Positions 17,223 to 28,212 of a stretch of DNA of 64,000 bases are shown here, piece after piece. The position numbers and the translations under genes are program-made. The DNA is from Tsukamurella conjunctivitidis (lineage in GTDB: Bacteria > Actinomycetota > Actinomycetes > Mycobacteriales > Mycobacteriaceae), in the NCBI RefSeq assembly GCF_007858475.1, contig NZ_VIGX01000010.1, positions 50,072 to 114,071 on the forward strand, written 5' to 3'. Position 1 is the stretch's first letter. Every line of letters begins with the position of its first letter. Under the pieces are notes generated by a model. The model saw only the letters and a program-made list of their open reading frames with translations. It was not told the DNA's origin and made no database searches.

Positions 17223-18397
17223 GCCGGATCCGTCCCGGCGTAGTCGGGCAGGTCGAGGCCGTTGATCGCGCGCTCGATGACGGCCATGTCCCAGTCCTCG
17301 GGCGACGTGGCCGGCGGTTCGCCGGGAGCGGGGACGGTGCGACTGGCCGCGTTCCACTGTCCGACCTGCTGGTTCGCGTCGACCATCGGGCGTAGGAGGC
17401 GCTCGTACGCGGCGAACGCCGGCTCCGGCTGCCACTGCGCGGCTGCGAGTTCCCCGGCGAGCACGTAGGCGCCCACCAGCGCGAGGCTGGTGCCCTGCCC
17501 GGACATCGGCGACGAGCAGAACGCGGCGTCGCCGAGCAGCGCTACGCGTCCGGTCGACCAGCGGTCCATCACGACCTGCGCGACGGCGTCGAGGTAGAAG
17601 TCCTCGGCGCCGTCGGCGTGCGCGAGGATCTGCGGCGTGAGCCAGCCGAGGCCCGCCATCTTGTCGCGGAGCAGGGCCTTCTGGCCGTCGGGATCGCGCC
17701 GAGCGAGCTCCCCCTCGGTGGCGCTGAACGAGAACAGCGCCATGCCGAGCGCGGCGTCGCGGATCGGGCGCAGGCCCGCCGACCTGCCCGGGACCACGCA
17801 GTCGAGCAGCCAGCGGTCGAGCCCGAAGTCGTTGGGCACGGTGTAGAAGGCCATGGCGTGGCCGAGGTGCCGGAGGTACCGCTCGGGCGGCCCGAAGGCG
17901 AGCGCACGGAGCGAGGAGTGCAGGCCGTCGGCGCCGACGACGAGGTCGAACCGGCGCGTGGGACCGTCCGCGAAGGTGACGTCGACCCCGTCGGCGTCCT
18001 GTGTCAGCGCGGCGATCCGATCGCCGAAGACGTACCCCACCCGGTCGCGGGTGGCGTCGTGGAGCACCTGCGAGAGGTCGCCGCGCAGGATCTCGATGTC
18101 GGCGATGAAGCCGTCGCCGCCGTCGTCCTCGGCGCTGAAGGTCTGCAGGACGGCACCGTCCTCGTCGACGAACCGGGCGCCCGCCGTCTCGGTGCGTGCG
18201 GCGCGGACCTGCTCGTCGAGCCCCATCCGGCGGATCACCTCCCGCGCGACGCCGCGCGCGTCGACCGCCTGCCCACCGGGGCGGAGCGCGGGTGCCCGCT
18301 CGACGACGGTGACCTCGGCGCCGTAGTGCGTGAGCCAATGCGCGAGTGCGGGACCGGCGATGCTCGCGCCGGCGATCAATACCCTGGGGCCGGGCAT
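17219..18397 (-). CDS. FAD-dependent monooxygenase (aromatic hydroxylase family)
   Basis: This 392-residue class A flavin monooxygenase has the N-terminal dinucleotide motif VLIAGASIAGPALAHWL, the middle DG motif region VVGADGLHSSLRALAF and the second FAD motif GRVALLGDAAFCSSPMSGQGTS. It would hydroxylate an aromatic or related organic compound using NAD(P)H and oxygen. ATG 18397 has GAGGA 6 nt upstream and begins at the FAD-binding strand. The gene lies 38 nt downstream of the CGNR regulator on the same strand and overlaps the small membrane protein, so the three probably form one operon. The substrate is unknown. Confidence 0.88.
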   Translation of the reverse strand: MPGPRVLIAGASIAGPALAHWLTHYGAEVTVVERAPALRPGGQAVDARGVAREVIRRMGLDEQVRAARTETAGARFVDEDGAVLQTFSAEDDGGDGFIADIEILRGDLSQVLHDATRDRVGYVFGDRIAALTQDADGVDVTFADGPTRRFDLVVGADGLHSSLRALAFGPPERYLRHLGHAMAFYTVPNDFGLDRWLLDCVVPGRSAGLRPIRDAALGMALFSFSATEGELARRDPDGQKALLRDKMAGLGWLTPQILAHADGAEDFYLDAVAQVVMDRWSTGRVALLGDAAFCSSPMSGQGTSLALVGAYVLAGELAAAQWQPEPAFAAYERLLRPMVDANQQVGQWNAASRTVPAPGEPPATSPEDWDMAVIERAINGLDLPDYAGTDPA

Positions 18398-18435
18398 GGG
18401 GTGTCCTCGATCGTTCGTGGAAACAACGGTGGGGA

Positions 18436-19002
18436 TCATTGTGGCCCAGGATCGCCGTGCGCGGCGTTGTACCGCGCCTTCTTCTCCTTGTTGCCGCAGG
18501 TGTTCATCTCGCACCAGCGCCGGCTGCGGCTGCGGCTGGCGTCGAAGAACGCAGCCCGACAGGTGGGCGATGCGCACAGTGCCCAGCGCCCGTCCCGTTC
18601 GCCGCTGAGCAGCGCGATGGCATCGGCGGCGACCACGCCGAGGGCGTCCTCGGCCTCGGCGCCGCGCGTGAGCCTCCAGTGGCGTTCGCGGTGCGGGCTC
18701 AGGACAGCGGCGGCGCGGCCGCGGGCGCTGTGCGCGTTGATGACGCGCACAGCGCTCTGCGGGAGTGGCTCGTCCTGCGCGGCGGCGGTCGCGGCACGGT
18801 GGATCGCTTCGCGCAGTTCCAGCGCACGCGCCCGGGCGTCGTCGTCGCACGACCCGATGGGCAGCCCGACGGCCTCGAACCAGTCGGCCAGCCGGTGCGC
18901 CGTCGGCACGCGCTCCACGGGATCGCCGGCGCGTTCCGTGAGCGTCGCGGTGAAGCTCGTGGCCAGGACGCTGCCGAGGCGGAAATCGGGTGACGGAGCC
19001 AT
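18436..19002 (-). CDS. CGNR zinc-finger transcriptional regulator
   Basis: This 188-residue protein has the stress-induced regulator layout: an N-terminal ABATE-like domain (PTAHRLADWFEAVGL, LREAIHRAATAAA) and a C-terminal CGNR zinc finger. The finger is CASPTCRAAFFD, then RRWCEMNTCGNKEKKARYN. It provides four cysteines for zinc and is believed to bind DNA. It is divergent from the epoxide hydrolase gene; two near-identical 17-bp inverted repeats lie between them and are the likely binding sites. It probably regulates both directions, including the monooxygenase downstream. Confidence 0.88.
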   Translation of the reverse strand: MAPSPDFRLGSVLATSFTATLTERAGDPVERVPTAHRLADWFEAVGLPIGSCDDDARARALELREAIHRAATAAAQDEPLPQSAVRVINAHSARGRAAAVLSPHRERHWRLTRGAEAEDALGVVAADAIALLSGERDGRWALCASPTCRAAFFDASRSRSRRWCEMNTCGNKEKKARYNAAHGDPGPQ

Positions 19003-19004
19003 GG

Positions 19005-19063
19005 AACCACCATAGCCGGTTGTCGAGAGGTCCGAGGTGATGATAGAACCGGCATAGACGGTT
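19005..19063. promoter_or_regulatory. Twin 17-bp operators between the CGNR regulator and epoxide hydrolase genes
   Basis: The sequences at 19005-19021 (reverse complement AACCGGCTATGGTGGTT) and 19047-19063 (AACCGGCATAGACGGTT) share the pattern AACCGGC-N3-G-N2-GGTT. They are in opposite orientation and their starts are 42 bp apart, about four helical turns. The first abuts the CGNR start codon. The protein that binds is inferred to be the CGNR regulator. Confidence 0.65.
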
Positions 19064-19104
19064 CAGAACGCAGCCGCTTCAGGGTGACGTTCAGGAGGTC
19101 GGTC

Positions 19105-20274
19105 ATGCCCCGTTCCGATGACATCGAGACGTTCGAGATCCACGTCGCCGACGCGGACCTCGAGGATCTGCGCGCGCGGTTGGGCGCCGCGCGGCTCCCG
19201 GAGCCCGAGACCGTCCGCGGCTCCGCGGAGGGGCGGCGGCGCTGGGATCAGGGGGTTCCGCTCGCCGACCTCGTCGAGCTCGTGGCCTACTGGCGCACCG
19301 ACTACGACTGGCGACCGTTCGAGGACCGTCTGCGGCGCATCGGTCAGTTCCGCACCACCATCGACGGCCTCGGCATCCACTTCCTGCATCGGAGGTCGCC
19401 GCGCACCGACGCGACGCCGCTGCTGATGACGCACGGCTGGCCCGGGAGCGTCGCGGAGTTCGTCGACGTCGTGGACGCGCTGACGGATCCTGCGGACGAA
19501 ACCGCTCCCGCGTTCCACGTCGTGATCCCGTCGCTGCCCGGGTTCGGGTTCAGCGACAAGCCGTCAGCGCCGGGGTGGGGGACGGAGAGGATCGCCGCCG
19601 CATGGGTCGAGCTGATGGGACGACTCGGCTACTCCCGGTTCCTGGCGCACGGCGGCGACTGGGGCGGGAACATCACGACAGTGCTGGCGGGCCGATTCCC
19701 GGACCGCGTCCTGGGCATCCACACGACCTTCGCGGAGGGACCGCCCGGACTGACCACGGAGGGACTCACCCCGGTGGAGCGCCGCTGGGCCGCGGAGACC
19801 GCGGACTTCTGGACGAACCGCGCCGGGTACGCCAAACAGCAGGCGACCCGGCCGCAGACCATCGGGTACTCGCTCGTCGATTCGCCCGTGGGACTCCTCG
19901 CCTGGATCCTCGACAAGTTCGCCGAGTGGTCGGACACCGAGGACAGCCCGTTCGAGACGCTCTCGCGCGACCGTGTTCTCGACGACGTCACGCTGTACTG
20001 GCTGACCCGCTCCGGGGCCTCCGCCGCGCGGATCTACGCCGAGAGCCACGCGTCGCTCGACCCGGATCTGCGCGTCGACGTCCCGGCGGCGATCACGATC
20101 TACCCCCGCGATATCGAGAAGTACCCGCGACCGTGGTCGGAGCAGCGGTACCGGCGCATCGTCCGATGGCGGTCACCCGCGCGCGGGGGTCACTTCCCGT
20201 CATTGGAGGTTCCCGAACTGTTCGTCCAGGACCTCAGAGAGGGGCTCGCGGCGGTACTCGCCGGCGCACGGTGA
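19105..20274 (+). CDS. Epoxide hydrolase (EHN-type alpha/beta hydrolase)
   Basis: This 389-residue enzyme would open epoxides to diols. The N-terminal EHN-like lid precursor (ETFEIHVADADLEDLRARL, YWRTDYDWRPFEDRL) is followed by an alpha/beta hydrolase core. The oxyanion motif is THGWPGS. The nucleophile Asp is in HGGDWGGN. Tyrosines are present in the lid region, and the catalytic His is in ARGGHFPSLEVPE near the C terminus. ATG 19105 has AGGAGG 6 nt upstream. It is divergent from the CGNR regulator across twin operators. The combination of monooxygenase and epoxide hydrolase suggests oxidative breakdown of an aromatic or alkene compound. Confidence 0.9.
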   Translation: MPRSDDIETFEIHVADADLEDLRARLGAARLPEPETVRGSAEGRRRWDQGVPLADLVELVAYWRTDYDWRPFEDRLRRIGQFRTTIDGLGIHFLHRRSPRTDATPLLMTHGWPGSVAEFVDVVDALTDPADETAPAFHVVIPSLPGFGFSDKPSAPGWGTERIAAAWVELMGRLGYSRFLAHGGDWGGNITTVLAGRFPDRVLGIHTTFAEGPPGLTTEGLTPVERRWAAETADFWTNRAGYAKQQATRPQTIGYSLVDSPVGLLAWILDKFAEWSDTEDSPFETLSRDRVLDDVTLYWLTRSGASAARIYAESHASLDPDLRVDVPAAITIYPRDIEKYPRPWSEQRYRRIVRWRSPARGGHFPSLEVPELFVQDLREGLAAVLAGAR

Positions 20275-20368
20275 TCCCACGGCGTGAACGTGGGTACGGC
20301 CCGGCTCCTGTTGCGTGACGTCGGCGAACCCGAGGCGGTTCATCGCGGCCGCGCTGCACACTGGACGC

Positions 20369-21412
20369 ATGACGCGGTGGGTGCTGCACGTCGACATGGA
20401 TCAGTTCTTGGCTGCGATCGAGATGCGGCGTCGCCCCGAGCTGGTGGGCTTGCCGGTGGTCGTCGGCGGACGCGGCGACCCGACCGAACGGGCCGTGGTG
20501 TCGACGGCGTCGTACGAGGCCCGCGCGTTCGGCATCCGGTCCGGCATGCCGCTGCGTATCGCCGCCAAGCGATGTCCCGACGCCGTCTTCCTCCCGGTGG
20601 ACTTCCCGGTCTACGAACAGGTGTCCGCCGAGGTGATGGGCACGCTGCGGGCCCTCCCGGACGCGGACGTGCAGGTGCTGGGCTGGGACGAGGCCTTCGT
20701 CGGGCTGGTCACTGAGGACCCGGCCGCGGCGGCCGCCGCCATCCAGCGGGCCGTGCTCGCGAAGACCGGCCTGCATTGCTCGATCGGGATCGGCGACACC
20801 ACTGTCCGTGCGAAGAACGCCACCGACCTCGGGAAGCCCCGGGGAACGTTCCAGCTCACGCGCCAGAACTGGCTCCCGGTGATGGGAGGCAGGCCCGTGC
20901 GCGACCTGTGGGGAATCGGCTCGCGCCTGTCCCAGCGCATGGCCGGACTGGGCATCGCCACGGTCGCGGATCTCGCCGCGGCGGACGAGATCGCCCTTGC
21001 CGCGGAGTTCGGTCCGCGCACCGGCCCGTATCTGCTGGGGTTGGGGCGGGGCGCGGGGCCCGACCGGGTCGACGAGACGCCGTGGGTCGCTCGTGCCCAC
21101 GGGCACGAGCGGACGTTCCAGGAGGACCTCGCGACACCCGAGCAGGTCCGCGCCGCGCTCGACGAGCTCGCGGGCGCAGTCGCGTCGGATCTGCGGGACG
21201 AGGGCCGCCCATGCATGCGGGTGCACGTGAAGGTCCGGTTCGCGCCATTCTTCACCGTCAACCGCGTGCGGAAGCTGCCCGAGCCGACCTTCGACCCGGC
21301 GAGCATCGCCGATACCGCCGAGGCGCTGTACCGAGCCCTCGACGACGATCGCCCGGTTCGGCTGTTGGGCGTGCGTGGTGAGATGGTGCCGCCGGAGGGC
21401 GGCTACCCCTGA
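20369..21412 (+). CDS. dinB2: Y-family DNA polymerase IV, DinB2 type
   Basis: This 347-residue translesion polymerase has the catalytic palm motif HVDMDQFLA (Asp9, Asp11) and GWDEAFVG. The GWDEA form replaces the usual S-x-D-E and matches the mycobacterial DinB2 (Rv3056) subfamily. Further motifs are SYEARAFGIRSGMPL, CSIGIG and WGIGSRLSQRMAGLGI. The residue at the steric gate, normally Tyr or Phe, is Leu14. In DinB2 this change is known to allow ribonucleotide incorporation. I saw no beta-clamp-binding motif at the C terminus. The ATG at 20369 is chosen because it begins at the palm strand; it has a weak ribosome site. Confidence 0.9.
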   Translation: MTRWVLHVDMDQFLAAIEMRRRPELVGLPVVVGGRGDPTERAVVSTASYEARAFGIRSGMPLRIAAKRCPDAVFLPVDFPVYEQVSAEVMGTLRALPDADVQVLGWDEAFVGLVTEDPAAAAAAIQRAVLAKTGLHCSIGIGDTTVRAKNATDLGKPRGTFQLTRQNWLPVMGGRPVRDLWGIGSRLSQRMAGLGIATVADLAAADEIALAAEFGPRTGPYLLGLGRGAGPDRVDETPWVARAHGHERTFQEDLATPEQVRAALDELAGAVASDLRDEGRPCMRVHVKVRFAPFFTVNRVRKLPEPTFDPASIADTAEALYRALDDDRPVRLLGVRGEMVPPEGGYP

Positions 21413-21416
21413 TCGA

Positions 21417-22028
21417 CTACCAGCCGCGCTCGCGCCACTCGGCGAGGTGCGGGCGCTCGGCGCCGAGCGTGGTGCCCTTGCCGTGCCCGGGGTGCACGAC
21501 GGTGTCGTCGTCGAACCGGTCGAAGAGCTTGGTGGTCACGTCGGCGTAGAGGCGGTCGAAGTCGCCCGGCTCCCACGTCTTGCCCACACCGCCGGGGAAG
21601 AGGCAGTCGCCGGTGAACAGGTGCACCGGCGCACCGTCGAACTCGGGGCGCAGGGCGAGGGCGATCGACCCGGGCGTGTGCCCGACCAGCTCGATGACGT
21701 CGAAGGTCAGATCGCCCACCCTGAGCACCTCGCCGTCGGACAGCGCGCGATCGGTCGCCACGGGGATGCCCTCGGCGTCGTTCACGCCGGCCGCCGACGG
21801 GACGTCCAGACCGGCCTTGACCTCGGCGAGGGCCTGCCAGTGATCGGGGTGGCGATGCGTGGTGAGCACCAGCTCGACGCCGCCGATCTCGCGCGCCGCG
21901 CCGAGCACCTCCTCCGCGTCGTTCGCCGCGTCGATGAGCAGGGTGTGCCCGGCGGAATCACTGACCAGGTACACGTTGTTGTCCATGGGGCCGACTGACA
22001 GCTGGCTGATCGTGGTGGTCACGGCCAC
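21417..22028 (-). CDS. Metallo-beta-lactamase-fold hydrolase (glyoxalase II-like, Rv1637c-like)
   Basis: This 203-residue protein has the binuclear metal motif THRHPDHWQAL (HxHxDH) near residue 62, GHTPGSIAL, the bridging aspartate in FTGDCLFPGG and the C-terminal HPGHGKGTT. It resembles the glyoxalase II group, thiolester hydrolases acting on lactoylglutathione-type or mycothiol adducts. Its position divergent from uvrA matches Rv1637c in M. tuberculosis. GTG codons at 22028 and 22022 are both possible starts, and neither has a clear ribosome site. The uvrA PafBC promoter starts only 23 nt upstream on the other strand. Confidence 0.85.
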   Translation of the reverse strand: MAVTTTISQLSVGPMDNNVYLVSDSAGHTLLIDAANDAEEVLGAAREIGGVELVLTTHRHPDHWQALAEVKAGLDVPSAAGVNDAEGIPVATDRALSDGEVLRVGDLTFDVIELVGHTPGSIALALRPEFDGAPVHLFTGDCLFPGGVGKTWEPGDFDRLYADVTTKLFDRFDDDTVVHPGHGKGTTLGAERPHLAEWRERGW

Positions 22029-22050
22029 ACGGTACCGCGCGGGGAAAAAC

Positions 22051-22073
22051 TTGTCGGTGGGCTTCTCTAGCAT
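22051..22073 (+). promoter_or_regulatory. PafBC (RecA-independent) DNA-damage promoter of uvrA
   Basis: TTGTCGGTG at 22051-22059, an 8-nt spacer and TAGCAT at 22068-22073 match the RecA-NDp consensus. Unlike uvrB, the transcript would begin near 22080 and leave a leader of about 40 nt that contains a GGAAGGA ribosome site before GTG 22122. Confidence 0.85.
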
Positions 22074-22121
22074 TGATCCGGGCTCGTCCGTGGGCCTGCA
22101 CGCTCGGATGGAAGGAAGACG

Positions 22122-24980
<2,859 letters not shown>

Positions 24981-25024
24981 CAGGGTGGGGCACACCCGAC
25001 GGCCAGCGCTCAGCGGAGGTACCC

Positions 25025-26830
25025 ATGAGCTTCACCCCACCCGACGCCTTCACCACCCGGCCGACCCTGCGGGGATCCTTCGGGATGAGCGCGTCCACCC
25101 ACTGGCTCGCCACCGCCGCGGCGCAGGCCGTCCTCGAGCGGGGCGGCAACGCCTTCGACGGTGCGGTCGCCGCCGGTTTCGTGCTCCACGTGGCCGAGCC
25201 GCATCTCAACGGGCCCGGCGGTGACCTCACGGGCGTCTTCTTCGACGTTCGCATCGGTGTGCCGCGCGTGCTGATGGGACAGGGGCCAGCCCCCGCGGGT
25301 GCCACCCGCGAGCACTTCCTCGACGCGGGCCTGGAGATGGTGCCCGGCGCGGGCGCCCTGGCGGCGGCGGTCCCCGGGGCGGTCGACGCGTGGCTGCATC
25401 TCCTGGCCGAGCACGGCACCTGGGAATTGTCCGAGGTGGTGGAGTTCGCCGTCGGCTACGCCCGGGACGGCTGCCCCATGGTGGGGCGGGTCGGCGAGAC
25501 GATCGCCGCGGTCCGGGACCTGTTCGCATTGCACTGGCCGACGTCGGCGGCGGTCTGGCTGCCCGGCGGCCGCGTTCCGACCGACGGGGAGATCCTGCGC
25601 AATCCCGCTTACGCCCGCACGCTGGAACGGCTGGTCAAGGCGGGGGCGACGGTGGCCGGCGACGGGGAGGAGGCGCGTGTCGCCCGGATCGAGGCCGCGC
25701 GCGCGGCCTGGTCGACGGGCTTCGTCGCCGCGGCCGCGGCCGACTTCGTCGCGGCGCCGCACCGGCACTCGACGGGCACGGATCACGCGGGCGTGATCGC
25801 CAGGAGCGACTTCGCCGGATTCCGGGCGGGCGAGGAGGAGCCGGTCAGCATCGTCTTCCGCGGTCACACCATCGCCAAGACCGGCCCCTGGGGGCAAGGG
25901 CCCGCGCTCCTGCAGGCGCTGCGGATCCTCGAGGGCTACGAGGACCACGAACTGGATCCGTCCACCGCCGACGGAGCGCACCGGATCATCGAGGCCCAGA
26001 AACTGGCCTTCGCCGACCGCGAGGCCCACTACGGCGACGCGACGGCCGTCCCGTTGGATCGGCTGCTGTCCCCGGAGTACGGCGCGGAACGTCGCGCCCT
26101 GATCGCGCCGACGGCCTCCTTCGACCTGCGCCCCGGCGCAGTCGACGGACGGGCGCCCTTCGTCCCGCCCCTGCGCGAGGATTACGACACTCCCGCGGGC
26201 GGCGGTGCGGGGGAGCCGACGGTGCGCGTCACGGGCGAGGTCCGCGGCGACACCTGCCACCTCGACGTGGCGGATCGGCACGGGAACATGGTGTCGATCA
26301 CGCCGTCGGGCGGCTGGCTGCAGTCGTCCCCGTTGATCCCCGAGCTCGGCTTCTGCCTGGGGACCCGACTGCAGATGACCTGGCTGGAGCCCGACGGCCC
26401 GGCGACGCTGACTCCCGGCCGGCGCCCGCGGACCACGCTGACTCCCACCTTGGTCCTCGTCGACGGGCTTCCCGTCACCGCGCTCGGCTCGCCCGGCGGC
26501 GATCAGCAGGACCAGTGGCAGCTGCTCTACCTGCTGCGCACGATCGTCGGCGGATACAGCCCGCAGGAGGCGATCGATGCGCCGGCCTTCCACACCACGG
26601 CGGTGCCGGGCTCGTTCTGGCCGCGCACCTGGACGCCGGGCGGCGTCGTCGTCGAGGACCGTCTCGGAGACGACGTGATCGCCGCTCTCGAAGCACGGGG
26701 CCACCGCGTCACGCGCGCGGGGGACTGGGCCCTGGGCCGGCTGTCGATGGCGGGCCGGGAACGCCGGACCGGACTGCTCTGCGCGGCCGCGAACCCGAGG
26801 GGCGCGCAGGGGTACGCCGCAGGACGGTGA
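25025..26830 (+). CDS. Gamma-glutamyltransferase-family protein
   Basis: This 601-residue Ntn-hydrolase belongs to the gamma-glutamyltranspeptidase family. The N-terminal part contains AAAQAVLERGGNAFDGAVAAGFVLHVAEPH and GPGGDLTGVF. The autoprocessing and catalytic threonine is in GDTCHLDVADRHGNMVSIT near residue 408. The family C-terminal motif LGSPGGDQQDQW is present. It has no obvious signal peptide, and the motif DTCH replaces the usual DTTH. It may therefore act on a peptide or cephalosporin-like amide rather than on glutathione. It starts 44 nt after uvrA. Confidence 0.82.
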   Translation: MSFTPPDAFTTRPTLRGSFGMSASTHWLATAAAQAVLERGGNAFDGAVAAGFVLHVAEPHLNGPGGDLTGVFFDVRIGVPRVLMGQGPAPAGATREHFLDAGLEMVPGAGALAAAVPGAVDAWLHLLAEHGTWELSEVVEFAVGYARDGCPMVGRVGETIAAVRDLFALHWPTSAAVWLPGGRVPTDGEILRNPAYARTLERLVKAGATVAGDGEEARVARIEAARAAWSTGFVAAAAADFVAAPHRHSTGTDHAGVIARSDFAGFRAGEEEPVSIVFRGHTIAKTGPWGQGPALLQALRILEGYEDHELDPSTADGAHRIIEAQKLAFADREAHYGDATAVPLDRLLSPEYGAERRALIAPTASFDLRPGAVDGRAPFVPPLREDYDTPAGGGAGEPTVRVTGEVRGDTCHLDVADRHGNMVSITPSGGWLQSSPLIPELGFCLGTRLQMTWLEPDGPATLTPGRRPRTTLTPTLVLVDGLPVTALGSPGGDQQDQWQLLYLLRTIVGGYSPQEAIDAPAFHTTAVPGSFWPRTWTPGGVVVEDRLGDDVIAALEARGHRVTRAGDWALGRLSMAGRERRTGLLCAAANPRGAQGYAAGR

Positions 26831-27002
26831 CGCAGTGCTCCCGCTCCGCAGAAGCCGTGGGGCGGGCGGGACGGTCGGACGCGACCGATCGGTGCACATC
26901 CGGTTCGCGTCGATTCCTCCACAGACCGGACCCGATCCGCGTTCCCGCCTGCTCCGGGATGCACTCGGGTGGGGACCGAGCTGTGGAAGAAATGTGCATC
27001 AA

Positions 27003-27050
27003 CCCCTTGATCTTGTGCAAATTGCAGAGATGTAACACAAGATGTAGTGT
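27003..27050 (+). promoter_or_regulatory. Two NrdR boxes upstream of nrdH
   Basis: ACACAAGATGTAGTGT at 27035-27050 is close to the NrdR box consensus ACACWATATATWGTGT. A weaker match, CCCCTTGATCTTGTGC, lies at 27003-27018, 32 bp upstream. NrdR boxes typically occur in pairs three helical turns apart, as here. NrdR represses ribonucleotide reductase genes when deoxynucleotides are abundant. Confidence 0.7.
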
Positions 27051-27057
27051 TGAAGGC

Positions 27058-27309
27058 ATGAGCAACGTGACCGTCTACACCAAGCCCGCGTGCGTGCAGT
27101 GCACGGCGACCTACCGTGCGCTCGATAAGGCGGGTATCGAGTACACCTCGATCGACATCAGCCTCGACGACGAGGCGCGGGAGTACGTCCTCGCGCTCGG
27201 CTACCTGCAGGCTCCCGTCGTGGTGGTCGACGGCGCCGACCACTGGTCCGGCTTCCGTCCGGACCGCATCAAGGCGCTCACCGCGCAGGTCGCGGCCGCC
27301 GGCGCATAG
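27058..27309 (+). CDS. nrdH: Glutaredoxin-like NrdH redoxin
   Basis: This 83-residue redoxin has the active site KPACVQCTATYRALD near residue 9 (C-V-Q-C) and the C-terminal motif DGADHWSGFRPDRI, both diagnostic of NrdH. It donates electrons to class Ib ribonucleotide reductase NrdEF and is reduced by thioredoxin reductase. The usual partners nrdI, nrdE and nrdF are not adjacent. The gene is followed by a strong terminator and a convergent gene, so it is a single-gene unit. GAAGG lies before ATG 27058. NrdR boxes upstream imply regulation with the rest of the regulon. Confidence 0.95.
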   Translation: MSNVTVYTKPACVQCTATYRALDKAGIEYTSIDISLDDEAREYVLALGYLQAPVVVVDGADHWSGFRPDRIKALTAQVAAAGA

Positions 27310-27324
27310 TCGGACCGGCACGTC

Positions 27325-27366
27325 GAACGGGCCCTCAGTCGCGGGGATGCGACTGAGGGCCCGTTC
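27325..27366. terminator. Bidirectional terminator between nrdH and the WXXGXW gene
   Basis: The arms 27325-27342 and 27349-27366 are perfect 18-nt inverted repeats around a 6-nt loop (GGGGAT). The stem ends nrdH and, read on the other strand, the convergent gene at 27392. Confidence 0.9.
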
Positions 27367-27391
27367 GTTCGGCCGTGAAGGGTTGTTCGAC

Positions 27392-27736
27392 TCAGCGGTG
27401 CGGGTAGCACCGGCCGGGCTCCCACCGGCCGGGAACCCAACGGCCCTGCTCGTACCAGCCGTTGTGCCAACGCGGCTGCACCCAGTAGCCCGGGTGCCAG
27501 CCCCAGCGATCCACCCAGCCCGGCCGCCAGTAGCCGCGCTCCCACCAGCCCGGGTGCCAGCGGCCCTGGGTCCAGTAGCCGCCCACCCAGCGTCCCGGTT
27601 CGCACCACCCGTGCCCGGGGTGCGAGACCGCGGGGGTCGGGGCGGCCGCCGCTGTTGCGGCGGTGACGCCCCCGAGGGGTGCCATTACTCCTGCAGCGAC
27701 CAGTACGCCGGCCGCAAGCGCTCTCATCCTTGTCAT
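27392..27736 (-). CDS. Secreted tryptophan-rich WXXGXW-repeat protein
   Basis: This 114-residue protein has an N-terminal signal peptide (hydrophobic core RALAAGVLVAAGVMAPLGG, cleavage after AAAAA near residue 31). The mature part is about 80 residues with 15 tryptophans. The motif WxxGxW is repeated: WVGGYW, WTQGRW, WERGYW, WHPGYW and WVPGRW, with WHPGWW as a variant. The only two cysteines (WCEPG and GRCYP) flank the repeats and could form a disulfide. This resembles the WXXGXW/YXWXP repeat family of small envelope proteins. Its function is unknown; carbohydrate or membrane interaction via stacked tryptophans is only a guess. ATG 27727 is an alternative start. Confidence 0.8.
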   Translation of the reverse strand: MTRMRALAAGVLVAAGVMAPLGGVTAATAAAAPTPAVSHPGHGWCEPGRWVGGYWTQGRWHPGWWERGYWRPGWVDRWGWHPGYWVQPRWHNGWYEQGRWVPGRWEPGRCYPHR

Positions 27737-27819
27737 GCCGTGACGGTACGCCTCGTGTGACGTGGAACACTAGACCTATTTACACAGGTCAGGGTGTTTT
27801 TGGGGGATAACCCTGAGAG

Positions 27820-28206
27820 TTAGCTGTACACCGGTCCCGTGTACTTCTCGCCCGGACCGTGCCCCGGCTCGTCGGGGTAGCTGCTGTATTCGCGGAACGC
27901 GAGCTGCAAGGACTTCAGTCCGTCGCGGTACGGGCCCGCGTGGGGGCCGAGGTACTCGACCGATGCCGTGGTCAGGCCGGCCAGTGCGGTGATGAGCCTC
28001 CGGGCCTCGTCGAGATCGAAGTGGGGGCTCTCGCGCGGATCGAAGGCCGAGGCCTCGTCGCTGTCGGCACCTGTGAGGCCGAGCTTCTCCGCCGCCGCGC
28101 TCATCAGCAGCATCCAGGCGCTCGAGATCACCTCGATCGACGGCGAGTCCGCGACCAGGCGTTCCAGGGTGTCGGGCTCGGGGGACGAATTCGGATTCTC
28201 ACTCAC
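27820..28206 (-). CDS. DUF1844-domain protein
   Basis: This 128-residue acidic cytosolic protein matches the DUF1844 pattern: [16 protein letters not shown] in the N-terminal half and [14 protein letters not shown] in the centre. It is divergent from infC, an arrangement widely kept in actinobacteria, so it may share regulation with the translation operon. Its start codon lies only 7 nt upstream of the infC -10 box. No enzymatic motif is seen. Confidence 0.8.
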   Translation of the reverse strand: MSENPNSSPEPDTLERLVADSPSIEVISSAWMLLMSAAAEKLGLTGADSDEASAFDPRESPHFDLDEARRLITALAGLTTASVEYLGPHAGPYRDGLKSLQLAFREYSSYPDEPGHGPGEKYTGPVYS

Positions 28207-28212
28207 GACTGC

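Noticed and set aside
27737-27819. Weak hairpins between the WXXGXW gene and the DUF1844 gene
   Set aside because: Stems are only 5-6 bp (GACCT/AGGTC and CAGGGT/ACCCTG). They may end DUF1844 transcripts but are too weak to call.
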